Positions 1-10,192 are shown, counted from the first letter of the stretch. The stretch is 64,000 nucleotides of DNA from Candidatus Nomurabacteria bacterium (GCA_020631865.1 JACKGS010000002.1:1-64000); one strand, 5' to 3'. The notes: generated from the letters alone by a model not told the origin. Numbers and translations are program-made.

Positions 1-157
1 TAAAGATACCACACATGGGATGATTAGAACAGAAGTGTCTTGTGTACGGTGTGGTGGGCATTTGGGTCATATTTTTGATGATGCTCCAGATCAGCCTGGT
101 GGTAAGAGATATTGCATAAATTCAGTAAGCCTCGATTTTATATCTAAAAAGCCTTAA
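1..157 (+). CDS. msrB: Peptide methionine (R)-S-oxide reductase MsrB, C-terminal part
   Basis: The window opens inside this gene; the frame starting at base 2 reads to TAA at 155-157. MsrB reduces the R epimer of methionine sulfoxide in oxidised proteins, using thioredoxin. The visible 51 residues hold the second zinc CxxC pair (CVRCGG), the HLGHIFDD segment and the RYCINS motif with the catalytic cysteine, so the active site is intact. The next gene starts one base after the stop, so the two are probably co-transcribed. The N-terminal zinc pair lies outside the window. Confidence 0.93.
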   Translation, partial: KDTTHGMIRTEVSCVRCGGHLGHIFDDAPDQPGGKRYCINSVSLDFISKKP

Positions 158-158
158 A

Positions 159-710
159 ATGTCTGATATGAAAGATTTTAAGAAGGCTAGGCCGACAAAA
201 TTGCTGTGGATTGATTTGGAGATGACTGGTTTGGACCCAAAAAAGGATGTAATTTTAGAGGTTGCTGCAGAGGTGACAGATTTTAACTTTAAGACACTCG
301 GTAGCTACGAGGCGATAATTAAACACTCTAATCGTAAGCTAAAAAATATGAATGAATGGAGTCTGAAGCAACACAAGGCTAGTGGATTAACGGAGAAGAT
401 TCAAACTATTGGCAGGCCAGAAAAAGACGTAAAGCTAGAACTAGCTGGATTTATTAAGGGTCATTTTGGTAAGGAGCCGGCTATTATTGCTGGAAACTCT
501 ATTCATAACGACAGGCTTTTTATTACAAGATGGTGGCCTGAAATTGATGAGCTTCTTCATTATAGAATGATGGATGTCAGTAGCTTGAAGATCTGGATGC
601 AGGGTAAACACAGGGTTGAATACAAAAAGAAGGATGTGCATCGGGCGTTTGATGATATTCAGGCTTCGATTGCCGAGTTTCAGTATTACTTAGAAAAGTT
701 GAAAAAGTAA
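159..710 (+). CDS. orn: Oligoribonuclease
   Basis: A 183-residue DEDDh 3'-5' exonuclease that degrades 2-5 nt RNA fragments left by other RNases. ExoI is DLEMTGLD (D19 and E21), ExoII is in NSIHND near residue 115, and ExoIII is the HRAFDDIQ segment near the C terminus, supplying the catalytic His and Asp. The length matches the family (about 180 residues). ATG at 159 is one base after the msrB stop; a second ATG at 168 is possible. It is useful beside pnp and RNase J, also in this window, as the final step of RNA turnover. Confidence 0.95.
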   Translation: MSDMKDFKKARPTKLLWIDLEMTGLDPKKDVILEVAAEVTDFNFKTLGSYEAIIKHSNRKLKNMNEWSLKQHKASGLTEKIQTIGRPEKDVKLELAGFIKGHFGKEPAIIAGNSIHNDRLFITRWWPEIDELLHYRMMDVSSLKIWMQGKHRVEYKKKDVHRAFDDIQASIAEFQYYLEKLKK

Positions 711-711
711 T

Positions 712-1077
712 ATGACACACAAAGAGTTTGAGGCTATTCTTTTAAAAAAACCTGGCGCTTGGCTAGATTATCCATTTGGAGAAGGCGTGGCAGTCTACAA
801 GTTGGGGCATAAAGATGGCACTGCAAAGATGTTTGCATTAATTGCCGAAGGCAGTCAGCCTATAAGAATAAGCTTAAAATGCGATCCAGTATTGGCGGAA
901 AAATTGCGTGAAGAATACGAGAGTGTCTTACCCGGATATCATCTTAATAAAAAGCATTGGAACACGATTATCGATAGTGGTCAGCTGGAGCATGATTACC
1001 TGCTCAGTTTAATTGAACTTTCGTATGCTCTAGTTAAAGATTCTTTACCAAAAGATGTACGCGAAGTGATAGCCTAG
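712..1077 (+). CDS. MmcQ/YjbR-family DNA-binding-like protein
   Basis: A 121-residue protein of the MmcQ/YjbR (CyaY-like fold) family: an N-terminal PGAWLDYPFGEGVAVYK segment, a central ISLKCDP strand, and the HLNKKHWNTI motif typical of the family's C-terminal half. Family members are thought to bind DNA, but the biological role is poorly defined. ATG follows the orn stop by one base, indicating the same operon. Its TAG overlaps the stop of the convergent gene at 1074 by four bases. Confidence 0.8.
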   Translation: MTHKEFEAILLKKPGAWLDYPFGEGVAVYKLGHKDGTAKMFALIAEGSQPIRISLKCDPVLAEKLREEYESVLPGYHLNKKHWNTIIDSGQLEHDYLLSLIELSYALVKDSLPKDVREVIA

Positions 1078-1682
1078 AAGGCTCTTGATTCTTCTAGTGC
1101 CTGTGAGACGGCTTGCATGTCTTTTTCTGCCGTGATTAAAGCATCGCGAGTTTTTTTATCTTGCACTGTTAATTTGGCGGATTTGATTGCTTTTCGGATA
1201 TTGGCAACTTTTGGCTTGAGTATTTCAATGATTTCGGAGTCTATAGAGTTGTTTTTAACGGCTTCATCTAGAGTTGCTTGACTTTCTTTATCTGGCTTGG
1301 GTTGAGCAGAAAAGCGTTTACTGGGCTTGTACTGTTTGGTGTAAAGGGTGTTGAGTTCTTGATAATTACCACGAATTAAAATTTGTGTTAAGGCAACAGT
1401 AGATTTACTTGGTGCGAACTGTAGCTTGTCTTCGTATTCATCGATAATCCCCAAGGTGTCAGCCGTTGGCTGAACTACTGCCTTCATTTCTAGTTGACCA
1501 GGTGTGCCACCTCCACTGGTTAATACTAGAATTAGCATTATAATTACCAAGATACCACCACCGATCATTAACCACATCTTTTTTTTGTTGGGTCCTTGAT
1601 CTACAAAGTCGTAAGGATTAACTGGTTGAGCTGGTTGACCAGCTTGATTTAGTTGTGGAATTTGTGGCATCTGAGGCTGCAT
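1074..1682 (-). CDS. Single-pass membrane protein, unknown function
   Basis: 202 residues. A Gln/Pro-rich cytoplasmic N terminus (about 1-32) is followed by a KKK stop-transfer patch and one transmembrane helix (about residues 36-55), then an outside domain of about 145 residues rich in Lys, Gln and Thr. No family recognised. The start is supported by a -10 box TATACT on the minus strand (bases 1691-1696) 8 bases upstream of the ATG, the leaderless arrangement common here. It converges on the YjbR-like gene with a 4-base overlap and no terminator. Confidence 0.75.
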   Translation of the reverse strand: MQPQMPQIPQLNQAGQPAQPVNPYDFVDQGPNKKKMWLMIGGGILVIIMLILVLTSGGGTPGQLEMKAVVQPTADTLGIIDEYEDKLQFAPSKSTVALTQILIRGNYQELNTLYTKQYKPSKRFSAQPKPDKESQATLDEAVKNNSIDSEIIEILKPKVANIRKAIKSAKLTVQDKKTRDALITAEKDMQAVSQALEESRAF

Positions 1683-1690
1683 ATAAAACT

Positions 1691-1698
1691 AGTATACT
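1691..1698. promoter_or_regulatory. Palindromic -10 box AGTATACT
   Basis: On the minus strand TATACT lies 8 bases before the ATG of the 1682 gene. The octamer is self-complementary, so it also reads TATACT on the plus strand, where transcription would head toward dnaG. The same octamer recurs between the PIG-L and truB genes at 23974. Confidence 0.5.
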
Positions 1699-1749
1699 AC
1701 AAATATGCACTTAAAATACTCATGCTTCGCATATCTGTAACCAATAACT

Positions 1750-1755
1750 TATAAT
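1750..1755 (+). promoter_or_regulatory. -10 box TATAAT, probable start of the dnaG-rpoD transcript
   Basis: A perfect TATAAT lies 7 bases before ATG 1763 and about 170 bases upstream of dnaG. No convincing -35 is visible. It is the best promoter candidate between 1683 and 1926. Confidence 0.45.
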
Positions 1756-1762
1756 CTATATT

Positions 1763-1936
1763 ATGGATGCCCAGCACCTACTGCCAAACTCATTTGAACT
1801 GCAAAATTTTTTGACAGCATTCTTTGTGAGTTTTGCTTCAAGGTGTAGCTTCGGCTACATTTTGGTACAAGAACTCGCAAATAATATCGCTCAAAATATT
1901 TTTCGTTATCAAAAGGAGCGTGGCAGTGGATGCTAA
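1763..1936 (+). CDS. Short leaderless ORF overlapping the dnaG start
   Basis: ATG 1763 to TAA 1934-1936 encodes 57 residues with a hydrophobic middle (about residues 15-37) and a basic C terminus. It sits 7 bases after a TATAAT box and overlaps the first 11 bases of dnaG in another frame, so it could couple translation to dnaG. A GTAGC-TTCG-GCTAC hairpin lies within it (1845-1858). No family recognised; it may be a gene remnant or chance. Confidence 0.3.
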   Translation: MDAQHLLPNSFELQNFLTAFFVSFASRCSFGYILVQELANNIAQNIFRYQKERGSGC

Positions 1937-3668
1937 GGATGAGATAAAGCAGAAGCTTTCGGTTGAAGAGGTTGTCGGTGATTATTTAGAGCTCAGGCGC
2001 TCCGGACGTAACTTTAAAGCCATTTCACCATTTACGTCTGAAAGAACGCCGAGTTTTATGGTTAGCCCTGAAAAGCAGATCTGGCATGACTTTTCTTCAA
2101 ATAAAGGAGGAGATATATTCACCTTTGTGATGGAAGTCGAGGGAGTCGAGTTTAGGGAGGCGTTAGAAATATTGGCGCGAAAAGCCAATATTGATCTTGG
2201 GCAATTTCAGAAGAATGATAATGGAACTTCAAAACTAAAAAAACGAATTTTAGAAGCCAATAAGCTGGCGGTACAGTTTTATCATATCTGTCTATCTAGA
2301 AAGGCCGAAGCTCTTGATTATATTAAAAATAATCGTGGCTATAATATTGAAACAATTAAAACCTGGCAACTTGGCTATTCGCCAGAAGATGGCAAGAGTT
2401 TGTACAGTTTTTTAATTAAACGTGGATTTAACGAGTTGGAGCTTTCTAAGGCGGGATTAATAACTAAGCGTAGAAACGGCTGGGGAGATATGTTTAGGGG
2501 CAGAATTATGATCCCACTGGCAGATGGTCAAGGTAATTATGTTGGATTCACTGCTCGGCTCTTAAAAGATAATCCTTCGGCGCCAAAGTATTTTAATACC
2601 CCACAAACATTGGTTTACGATAAGGGCAGACAGGTGTTTGGGTTGCATCATGCAAAAGAATCAATTAGAACAAATGATTTTGCTGTTTTGGTAGAGGGTA
2701 ACTTGGATGTTATCGCTTCTCATCAAGCGGGTGTAAAAAATGTGGTTGCCGCTGCCGGTACTGCTATGACAGCCGATCATCTCAGGAGCTTAAGTAGACT
2801 TAGCTTAAATATCAGATTAGCTTTTGACTCTGATAAAGCGGGTGTGAATGCAACCGAAAGAGCCGTGAGTATAGCGGAGGCCGTAGGGGTGGATATCAAG
2901 GTAATAGAAATGCCCGAGGGAGCTAAAGATCCTGATGAGGTGATTCAAAAAGACCCAGATTTGTGGAAGAGGTCTGTGGGCAATTATTTAGATGCTGTAG
3001 AGTGGATTATCAAAAAGTATCAACAAGAATATGATATCAAGACGCCAGACGGCAAAAGAAAATTTTCAACAATAGTACTTAAGGTGATAAGTGGTCTTCA
3101 GGATCCTGTTGAAAAAGAGCATCATATAAAAAAACTATCCCAGGTATTGGATACTTCGGTTGCGTCTTTGCTTGCAAAAATATCTCAATCGGCAAGTAAA
3201 CCAAACGCTAAAAAGCCATCTAAGGCAGGATTTATAGAAGCGGATAGCTTAGCATACCAAGATGATTTCTTAGCATTAAATTGTTATTTTCCTGATGTTA
3301 GGGATGGTTTAAAGATTATTGAAGCTAGTGCCTTTACGACTAAAGAGAGGCTTTGGTTGTTCGATGCTTTGAAGATGGCCGCCACGAAAAAGAGATTTGA
3401 TGTAAGTTGTATAGATCAAAAAGACTTGAATAATTACCAAGATTATGTAAATATACTTACATTAACCGCTGAAGAGAAATATGCTAGTTTTAGCCCAGCT
3501 GATTTATTAGCCGAAACAATGGCACTAGCACGGCGTATAAAACAGATACAACAAACGTATGCGAGAAAGCGATTAACAGAAGATATTCGCGAAGCGGAAG
3601 CACGTGACGATCAAGAAGGGGTAGCTAGGCTATTGGAAGAATATCAACGAGGCTTAAAAGAGGAGTAA
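1926..3668 (+). CDS. dnaG: DNA primase
   Basis: Synthesises RNA primers at the replication fork. The chosen GTG at 1926 gives 580 residues starting [11 protein letters not shown] and has AAAAGGAG 7 bases upstream; an in-frame GTG at 1920 is too close to that site. The N-terminal domain has the family layout, but all four zinc ligands are replaced: S34 and T37 for the usual Cys and His, D55 and S58 for the usual Cys pair. The catalytic core and Toprim domain are present (EGNLDVI, then AFDSDKAG). rpoD follows after 2 bases, recalling the rpsU-dnaG-rpoD macromolecular synthesis operon without rpsU. Confidence 0.93.
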   Translation: MDAKDEIKQKLSVEEVVGDYLELRRSGRNFKAISPFTSERTPSFMVSPEKQIWHDFSSNKGGDIFTFVMEVEGVEFREALEILARKANIDLGQFQKNDNGTSKLKKRILEANKLAVQFYHICLSRKAEALDYIKNNRGYNIETIKTWQLGYSPEDGKSLYSFLIKRGFNELELSKAGLITKRRNGWGDMFRGRIMIPLADGQGNYVGFTARLLKDNPSAPKYFNTPQTLVYDKGRQVFGLHHAKESIRTNDFAVLVEGNLDVIASHQAGVKNVVAAAGTAMTADHLRSLSRLSLNIRLAFDSDKAGVNATERAVSIAEAVGVDIKVIEMPEGAKDPDEVIQKDPDLWKRSVGNYLDAVEWIIKKYQQEYDIKTPDGKRKFSTIVLKVISGLQDPVEKEHHIKKLSQVLDTSVASLLAKISQSASKPNAKKPSKAGFIEADSLAYQDDFLALNCYFPDVRDGLKIIEASAFTTKERLWLFDALKMAATKKRFDVSCIDQKDLNNYQDYVNILTLTAEEKYASFSPADLLAETMALARRIKQIQQTYARKRLTEDIREAEARDDQEGVARLLEEYQRGLKEE

Positions 3669-3670
3669 TA

Positions 3671-4810
3671 GTGGCGAAGAAGCAAATAATTGAAGAGAAG
3701 ACAGCAATTTTAAATGAAAATAAAGTAATTGAAGCGGTAGATAAGTTACTAAAAAAAGCTGCAAAAACACGTAGCATTCTTGATCAGCAACAGGTTTTAG
3801 ATCAAGTGGAAGAATCTGGTGTCTACGATCATCTTGAGGAGGTGTACTCAAAACTCGCTAGCGAAAAGATCGTAGTAACTACAAAAGACGAACCTGCCGA
3901 TGATGATATTTGGGCAACAACGGAAGAGGATGATGAAAGTGTTGTTAATGAAAAAGCTAGTAATTATCTGGATGATATTTCTGACGATTCTGTCAGGTTG
4001 TATCTTCGGGAGATTGGAAAAATACCGTTGTTGACTGCAGAGGAGGAGCTGGCTTTAGCGAACCGTGTGATTGCTGGAGAGAAGAAGGCTAAAGACCAAA
4101 TGGCGGAAGCTAATATGCGCTTAGTAGTTTCGATTGCAAAACGTTATTCTGGGCGAGGTCTGGACTTCTTGGACTTAATACAAGAAGGCAATACGGGGCT
4201 GCTTAGGGCGGTAGAAAAGTTTGACCCGAGTAAGGGATTTAAGTTTTCAACCTATGCCACATGGTGGATTAGGCAAGCGATTACGCGTGCGATAGCTGAT
4301 CAGGCGCGAGTTATTCGTATTCCTGTGCATATGGTCGAGACTATCAATAAGTTACTGCGTACTCAGAGGCGAATGACACAAGAACTTAACAGGGAGCCAA
4401 CAATTGAAGAATTGGCAAAAGAGATGGAAATGGAGCCTGAAAAGGTTGAGTACGTAATTAAAATTAAACAAGACGTTAACTCTCTTGATGCGGCTGTTCG
4501 TGATGATGAAGAAGATTCTGTGCTTGGTGACTTTATTGAAGATGAAGATACCAAGAGTCCGGATGAGGCGGCTACCGAACAGTTGCTTAAAGAGCAGGTT
4601 CAGGATATTTTAGCTTCAGCACTTTCTGAGAGAGAGCTCAAAATTGTTAAGATGCGATTCGGGCTAGAAGACGGTAAAAATCACACACTTGAAGAGGTCG
4701 GGCATGAGTTTGCGGTTACTCGTGAACGTATTCGTCAAATAGAAGCAAAAGCATTAGCCAAGCTTCGTAAACACAAGGATGCCAAGAAGCTTTATGAATA
4801 CCTCTCATAG
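3671..4810 (+). CDS. rpoD: Primary RNA polymerase sigma factor (sigma-70)
   Basis: 379 residues, GTG start with GAGGAG a few bases upstream. Region 1.2 begins at [15 protein letters not shown]; region 2 contains [12 protein letters not shown] and the region 2.3/2.4 segment around [14 protein letters not shown]; region 3 follows; region 4.2 is the [14 protein letters not shown] helix-turn-helix. The roughly 100-residue acidic N-terminal extension is shorter than in E. coli RpoD. Its region 2.4 residues fit the TATAAT-like -10 boxes seen throughout the window. Downstream of dnaG, and overlapped by the next gene. Confidence 0.95.
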   Translation: MAKKQIIEEKTAILNENKVIEAVDKLLKKAAKTRSILDQQQVLDQVEESGVYDHLEEVYSKLASEKIVVTTKDEPADDDIWATTEEDDESVVNEKASNYLDDISDDSVRLYLREIGKIPLLTAEEELALANRVIAGEKKAKDQMAEANMRLVVSIAKRYSGRGLDFLDLIQEGNTGLLRAVEKFDPSKGFKFSTYATWWIRQAITRAIADQARVIRIPVHMVETINKLLRTQRRMTQELNREPTIEELAKEMEMEPEKVEYVIKIKQDVNSLDAAVRDDEEDSVLGDFIEDEDTKSPDEAATEQLLKEQVQDILASALSERELKIVKMRFGLEDGKNHTLEEVGHEFAVTRERIRQIEAKALAKLRKHKDAKKLYEYLS

Positions 4811-5369
4811 CCATATTGTTATTGGTCTGGCTGGTACTTTTGCTAGTGGAAAAGATAGTCTTGCCAGGTATCTAGAAGAAAGATTTGCTATTAAGCATAT
4901 CTCAACCGGAGATATTGTTAGAGAGTTTGCGCAAGAGCGTTACGGATCAGTAGAGCGTCCAATTCTTTACAAGACAGCAAATGAGCTAAGAGACCAAAGG
5001 GGCTTTAGTGTACTAAGCGAGATCGCAGTTGAAAGGTATGAGTCATACAAAGAATCATACCCCGGAGGTGTCTGTATCAGTGGATTTCGTGCGTGGGACG
5101 AGGCAAAGTTTATTAAAGAATTAGGCGGAACGCTTGTTTACACAGATGCTGCGCCTAGCGTGCGATATAAGCGAATGGTTTCAAGGGCGCGTGATGATGA
5201 AAAGCTAATTTCATTTGAAGAGTTTATTGAGCGTGAATCAGAAGAAAACGGTGGCGTTAATAGTCAATTTAGCATCTTGGGCATAAAAGAACGAGCAGAT
5301 ATTGTACTGGATACCGATATGGATTTACAAGATTTTTTGAACGAAGCAATTAAAGCACTTGGTTTGTAA
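4794..5369 (+). CDS. P-loop nucleotide/nucleoside kinase-like ATPase
   Basis: 191 residues from ATG 4794, overlapping the rpoD end by 17 bases (an ATG at 4779 is the alternative). The N terminus has a Walker A loop GTFASGKDS and [11 protein letters not shown], resembling cytidylate/adenylate kinase or dephospho-CoA kinase substrate regions. The central part [10 protein letters not shown] is followed by a lid-like basic stretch ([12 protein letters not shown]). Most similar in layout to the AAA_18 / dephospho-CoA kinase-like group. The substrate cannot be named. Confidence 0.72.
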   Translation: MNTSHSHIVIGLAGTFASGKDSLARYLEERFAIKHISTGDIVREFAQERYGSVERPILYKTANELRDQRGFSVLSEIAVERYESYKESYPGGVCISGFRAWDEAKFIKELGGTLVYTDAAPSVRYKRMVSRARDDEKLISFEEFIERESEENGGVNSQFSILGIKERADIVLDTDMDLQDFLNEAIKALGL

Positions 5370-5370
5370 T

Positions 5371-6226
5371 TTAGAATAAAAATTTAACAGCTAGTGCGAT
5401 TAGGCCAAGCATAAATATGTCTGATATCGTTGTGACTATAGGTATTAGAATATCGTCTGGATTGATAGCCCGATGCTTTAAAAGCTTATCAAGCAATACT
5501 GTGATAATAAACATAATTAATATCACGGATAATATCGAGAAAATTACAAATAGTACATACTTTGATAGCATGGCGGTGTGTGCTAAATTTACGGTGTATG
5601 GCGAGTAAAAATACTTAGTAAATATAAGGCTGGTGCCATTGCGATTGCCGAGAGATTGCTTTTAACTAATTGTGTTTTTGAAGTTTTCTCTGCTGATTTC
5701 CTGCATGGGCGGCGATAAGGGTAGCGTAATCCTCTTCGACAAGACTGCTTAGGCGGGTAGTGCAATGAGGAGTGGTACAACTTTAATAAAGCCTATTTTG
5801 AAACAGACTTATTCCAAGGCCGCCTTATTGCTGGGTGAACTAAGTCCAACGGACAGAATCACTAACAATAATTAATTTAATCTTCATTATAATATCCTTA
5901 CTAGCATAACTACCAAATGCGCGTTAACGCATCCGTAAAGCCAGTTTCTGTGGGCCAATTATATTGTCTGGATCAAATCCCATTTTTTAATAAGTCAGTA
6001 GCGCTACAGATGGAAATGTTACAAACCCGACTGTGAGCAGAGTGGCGACGGATAGTTTTAAGATGCTGGCAAATCCTGCATCTAAAAAAGGATGCTTCCA
6101 CACTTCACCAACTATTCCAAATAAACAAACCACAGGTACCATAGTAGGAAAATGCAAATAACACACCTCTTTGATTACGATATTAAAATTTTTGGAACGG
6201 TTCATTAAATGATTGATTTTACACAT
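5371..6226 (-). pseudogene. SLC41/MgtE-like divalent cation transporter, frame-disrupted
   Basis: The 3' end (5371-5571) reads cleanly as two transmembrane helices around NPDDILIPIVTTISD, the signature of the SLC41/MgtE integral membrane domain (magnesium transport). Further upstream on the same strand, about 5987-6226 again reads as membrane sequence (LDAGFASILKLSVATLLTVGF), but in a frame not continuous with the end. The 5572-5986 stretch has scattered stops and shifts. Either the gene is decaying or the sequence here is unreliable; the neighbouring polA 5' half is damaged in the same way. Confidence 0.55.
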
Positions 6227-6229
6227 TGC

Positions 6230-6989
6230 TCCGGTAATAGAGGCAGACAGATCGACAACTCTCCAGGTAAAAAGTAAAATGCACCAACAACAAAACTAAG
6301 GATGCCTTGTTAAGCTCTAGTATATATCCTGCAAGTATAGAGCCACATAGGGCGGTTAATTTGTCCGATAATACTCACGGAGTTGATTTGAGTACTTTTT
6401 ACGATGTCTTTACAGACGAGGCCAATGTTTATGTGACTGAGCCTTTGCTTTTATATTGGTGTGATGAGTGTGAATGGGCATAATTATTATGGCATAAAAA
6501 AGTTCTGTTTGTACAAAACATATAATTATCGGTAAGATATAGCTATGATATCGTTACCCAAATATATGCATGAAGGAGATGTATCTTCGAGGTAGCATTA
6601 ATATTGGTCGTGCTGTTTTGACGAATTGGCTAGGAAAATCCGGTAAATGAAAGCAGCTACGAGCCATACATGAGGTTTATAGATAATTTTACAGATTATT
6701 CGGTCCAGAGATAAAGTAAATGAGCGAGCGGATTACAGGGATTATATGTTCGTTCATTAATCAGACACACAGAAAACAAGATCAGTATACTCATGTAGAA
6801 CAGGCGATGCTGGGTATGGTCTTGGTCGTTCAAAGGCGCAGAAGATAAGCCTCATTCCAGCGCGGGCTGCACAAAAAATTTTTTCTGAAAATTTTAGTCA
6901 AAAATGATAACTTGAGAAGTATATAAATGATTTTTTGTGTGGTACAAAACTGAATGATCGTATTAAGTATTACGGGTAAGGGGGAAGTT
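6230..6989. other. Stretch without an interpretable gene
   Basis: About 760 bases between the two broken genes. Short frames occur on both strands (for example a start near 6544 reading MISLPKYMHEGD), but none is sustained and no family was recognised. It lies inside the block of dense frameshifts, so a third damaged gene is possible. Confidence 0.4.
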
Positions 6990-8149
6990 ATGAGTGAAAG
7001 GAAAATTAGCAATTATTGATGGAAAATCGCTTTATCGGCTATATGCCATGGGTAATTTGGTGACGGTACCCAACTGGTGGTGTTAGCGGAAAGTTTGCTG
7101 CCATGAGTCTTGAGTTGATTAAAAACTTCAGCCAGATTATGTCTGTGTTGCATGGGACAGCTAAGATTAAATATCAGAGGCGTCTTCGCCATCCATAGAA
7201 TACAAGGCTGTGGACGAAAACCGCGCCAGAAGATTTTTATGCAAAATGATGCCACTATTGGTTTGAATTACTAGGAAGCCTTTTAGTTGGCCGCTTTACG
7301 GAGTATGATGACTGCCGAGGCGGATGATATTATGGCCACACCAGCTAAAAAGGCAGATTCTGAAGGATTGTTCTGATGTTAATAACATCGGATCTTGATG
7401 TGCCGCAGCAGTAATCACGCATCGTCGGCACTAAAAGCGTGATTTAGTAATATCGAATGCCGCTTGATATCAAGCGTTTGAAGATAAGTACGGCATCACA
7501 GATCAATTTAGATCTAAAAAGCTAAAAAGGCGCAGTCTGGATAATATCCCCGGTGTGCCTGGATAGGGTGAAAAACTGCAGCCGATCTTTTAAATCAGTA
7601 CCATCTGCTTGCTGGAATATACGAAAAACAAGTAGCCTTAATAAAGCCCAATGATAGTAACCAGAGCCGGCAGGGAGGCCCGCCCATATGAGCAAAGAAA
7701 GTCATCAGTTTATTTGATGATGCAAACCAGTTGAGCTAGATCTTAATGCAATGCGGAGCCACCGGGATCTTGATGTCAAGCAGGCTTAAAACAAGCTATC
7801 GCAAAAACTTGAAATCTAAGAGCCTGCTTAGAGTTTGCCAGAATCTATGCAAGATGTTGAATCCAGTAGTGATTTATTGGCAAGTGACGGCAAAAGATAA
7901 TCTAAAGGCTAGAAAGCTGATGTTATTAATAACGTGTCACAGGGTTGTTTACTAGGAGAGGTTTCAATCATAAAAAAGATATTGTCGTCTATTAGTGACC
8001 GCTGATGTCGGCAAGAAGCCCCAGGTTGTAAATTATCGCCGATGACGAACAGTTGTGTTGTGATTGGACTGCCTTGGCTCGGAATAGAGCCTTACCCAAT
8101 GTTTTAAAGAATACAAGAATCTTTTCCATATTCAATTATCGGCTACGAT
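6990..8149 (+). pseudogene. polA: DNA polymerase I, 5'-3' exonuclease half, frame-disrupted
   Basis: From ATG 6990, pieces of the PolA flap-endonuclease domain appear in order but in shifting frames: KLAIIDGKS, YAMGNL, GTPTGG, AAMSLELIKN, EADDIMAT (metal ligands), LITSDLDV, DNIPGVPG, and part of the helix-hairpin-helix EKTAADLL. Many single-base losses and substitutions interrupt them. The order and spacing match an intact PolA N-terminal domain of about 290 residues, plus the linker region. The polymerase half continues cleanly from 8150. Sequence error is at least as likely as true decay. Confidence 0.75.
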
Positions 8150-9625
8150 TTGAAGCATTTTATTAAAATGCTACTTCAGTTTAAGGTGTTAGCGCCGGTA
8201 ATTAGCCACGACATACTTGTAGGTGGATTTTTAATCAATAGTCTTCAGAGAGAAGCTAGTTTAACTGAAATGTTTGATAAAGATCTTGGTATTGAGACAG
8301 AGTTAGACAATATACCACCTGAAGAAATTATTCAGAAAGCAGGTGTCATTGTCGCGGGGTTAAATCGGTTGGCATTTTTGCAAGGCGAACAAATGAGCGA
8401 ATTAACTGGTTTAATTAAAGTTGCAGAAGATATTGAGTGGCCCATAATTCCTGTTCTTGCAAATATGGAAGTTGAGGGCATCGAGTTAAATGCCAGGGCG
8501 TTGCATAAAATGAGTGAAGAGTTTGCGGAGATTATTGAAGATATAGCTGTGCAAATTTATGGGTATGCAGATCAGGAGTTTAATATTTCGTCGCCATCAC
8601 AATTGGCAAAAGTTTTGTTTGAAGATTTGGATCTGCCCACAAAAGGTATAAAGAAGGGCAAAACAGGATACTCGACAGATGCCAAGCAGTTAGAAAAATT
8701 AAGGTGGTCTCACCCAATAATTAATTTAGTTACTCAGTATCGTGAGTATACTAAATTAAAATCTACTTATATCGATGCGCTACCGAAGTTAGTAGATGAA
8801 AATTCTAGATTACATACTGATTTTAGGTTAACAGTAGCTCAGACGGGCCGACTCTCTAGCGCTGAGCCAAATTTACAGAATATTCCAGTGCGTACCGAGA
8901 TAGGTAAAAAAATAAGAGAATCATTTGTTGCGGGTGAAGGAAGGGCGTTTGTCAGCGCTGATTATAGTCAGTTTGAATTAAGGCTAGCGGCAGTAATGGC
9001 TGACGATAAAGAGTTGGTAGAGTTATTTAATCAAGATGCCGATATTCATACTGAAACCGCCGCAAAGGTTTATGATGTATCACCTCATGAGGTCACACCT
9101 GATCAGAGGCGTCATGCTAAAGTTATTAACTTCGGGATACTGTATGGAATGAGCGGGCACGGCTTGAGTGTTGCGACAGGAACAACCGAACTTGAGGCAA
9201 AAGATTTCCTAACAAAATATAAAGAACTTAGAAAGCCAATCTTTGATTATACGGCAAGTTTAATTGAACAGGCTAAGAAGAAGGGCTATGTGGAAACGCT
9301 ATTCGGAAGGCGACGACCAATGCCGGATATTAACTCGAGCAATTTTATTGTTCGAAGCAGTGCAGAGCGAGCGGCAATGAACATGCCTATCCAGGGTACG
9401 GAGGCAGATTTAATGAAAATGGCCATGATAGAAGTTGAAAAAAAATTACCTAAGGGTGCGAAGCAATTACTTCAAATTCACGATTCAATAATTATCGAAT
9501 GCAATATATCTCAGACCAAACAAGTTGAAGAAATTCTGCAAGAAACGATGGAAAATATCTATCCAAAACTACCAGTAAAACTAAAAGTAGACGTAAAATC
9601 CGGCAAAAACTGGGGCGATCTTTAG
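8150..9625 (+). CDS. polA: DNA polymerase I, polymerase half
   Basis: The uninterrupted part of polA, 491 residues; 8150 is where the frame becomes clean (a TTG), not a credible start. A family-A polymerase domain follows a 3'-5' exonuclease-like region without visible catalytic acids. Motif A is SADYSQFELR, motif B (O-helix) is RRHAKVINFGILYG, and motif C is QIHDSIIIE. The TGRLSSAEPNLQNIP segment is typical of the palm/thumb. It does gap filling and Okazaki fragment processing. If the 5' half is really broken, this would act like a Klenow-type enzyme. Confidence 0.93.
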   Translation: MKHFIKMLLQFKVLAPVISHDILVGGFLINSLQREASLTEMFDKDLGIETELDNIPPEEIIQKAGVIVAGLNRLAFLQGEQMSELTGLIKVAEDIEWPIIPVLANMEVEGIELNARALHKMSEEFAEIIEDIAVQIYGYADQEFNISSPSQLAKVLFEDLDLPTKGIKKGKTGYSTDAKQLEKLRWSHPIINLVTQYREYTKLKSTYIDALPKLVDENSRLHTDFRLTVAQTGRLSSAEPNLQNIPVRTEIGKKIRESFVAGEGRAFVSADYSQFELRLAAVMADDKELVELFNQDADIHTETAAKVYDVSPHEVTPDQRRHAKVINFGILYGMSGHGLSVATGTTELEAKDFLTKYKELRKPIFDYTASLIEQAKKKGYVETLFGRRRPMPDINSSNFIVRSSAERAAMNMPIQGTEADLMKMAMIEVEKKLPKGAKQLLQIHDSIIIECNISQTKQVEEILQETMENIYPKLPVKLKVDVKSGKNWGDL

Positions 9626-9635
9626 ATTGACTGAC

Positions 9636-10157
9636 ATGGTGTATTTATTTATATCCTGGCTTTTAATTAACAGTGTTCATGGATATGGTATATATGAAAA
9701 TCGTAAAAAACCGTTCCATACAATTAGTGAAAATCTTGCATCAATACCAAGCTTGTTACTTATCTACAGAATAGCGCACGTGATCAATGGACTACTACTG
9801 TTTCTAATAGTATCTATTGCTGTTGATTCAAGTGCGCATTGGAGTATTCTTGTGCTAACAGCGGCATCGATATTATTTGAGTGGGCTCAGGCGGCCGTTC
9901 CTTATCTCAATAAGTGGAAAGTAGTACATAATTTCTTTGCCATTTGTATGGCAACAAGCATGGTAGGTTTGGGCTGGAGTTTATTTGCTCACTCAGATCT
10001 ATACGGCGCAAAGGCATCGATTGCCTTGTTTGCGGGAAGTATAGCTTTGCTATCATTTGCATACGTAAAACATCCGCCGCGCCCTAAGTCATGGATTGTT
10101 CAAATGATTACAATTAACTCACTATACCTACAGATTCTGATGATTCTTCTGGTATAA
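9636..10157 (+). CDS. Multi-pass membrane protein, unknown function
   Basis: 173 residues from ATG 9636 (a TTG at 9627, two bases after the polA stop, is the alternative). About five hydrophobic helices: near residues 3-15, 40-62, 70-85, 100-118 and 130-150. Conserved-looking polar features are HGYGIYENRKKPFH near the N terminus and HPPRPKSW before the last helix. No family recognised. Close spacing to polA suggests co-transcription. Confidence 0.65.
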   Translation: MVYLFISWLLINSVHGYGIYENRKKPFHTISENLASIPSLLLIYRIAHVINGLLLFLIVSIAVDSSAHWSILVLTAASILFEWAQAAVPYLNKWKVVHNFFAICMATSMVGLGWSLFAHSDLYGAKASIALFAGSIALLSFAYVKHPPRPKSWIVQMITINSLYLQILMILLV

Positions 10158-10192
10158 CTCGATAATGTTTGACGTCTATAATATTTAACGTT

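Noticed and set aside
1811..1816. TTGACA as the -35 of a dnaG promoter
   Set aside because: No acceptable -10 box 16-18 bases downstream; the TATAAT at 1750 is the better candidate.
6990..9625. PolA encoded by two separate genes (exonuclease and polymerase)
   Set aside because: The 5' part has many shifts in all frames and no start or ribosome binding site near 8150; it is one gene with a damaged half.
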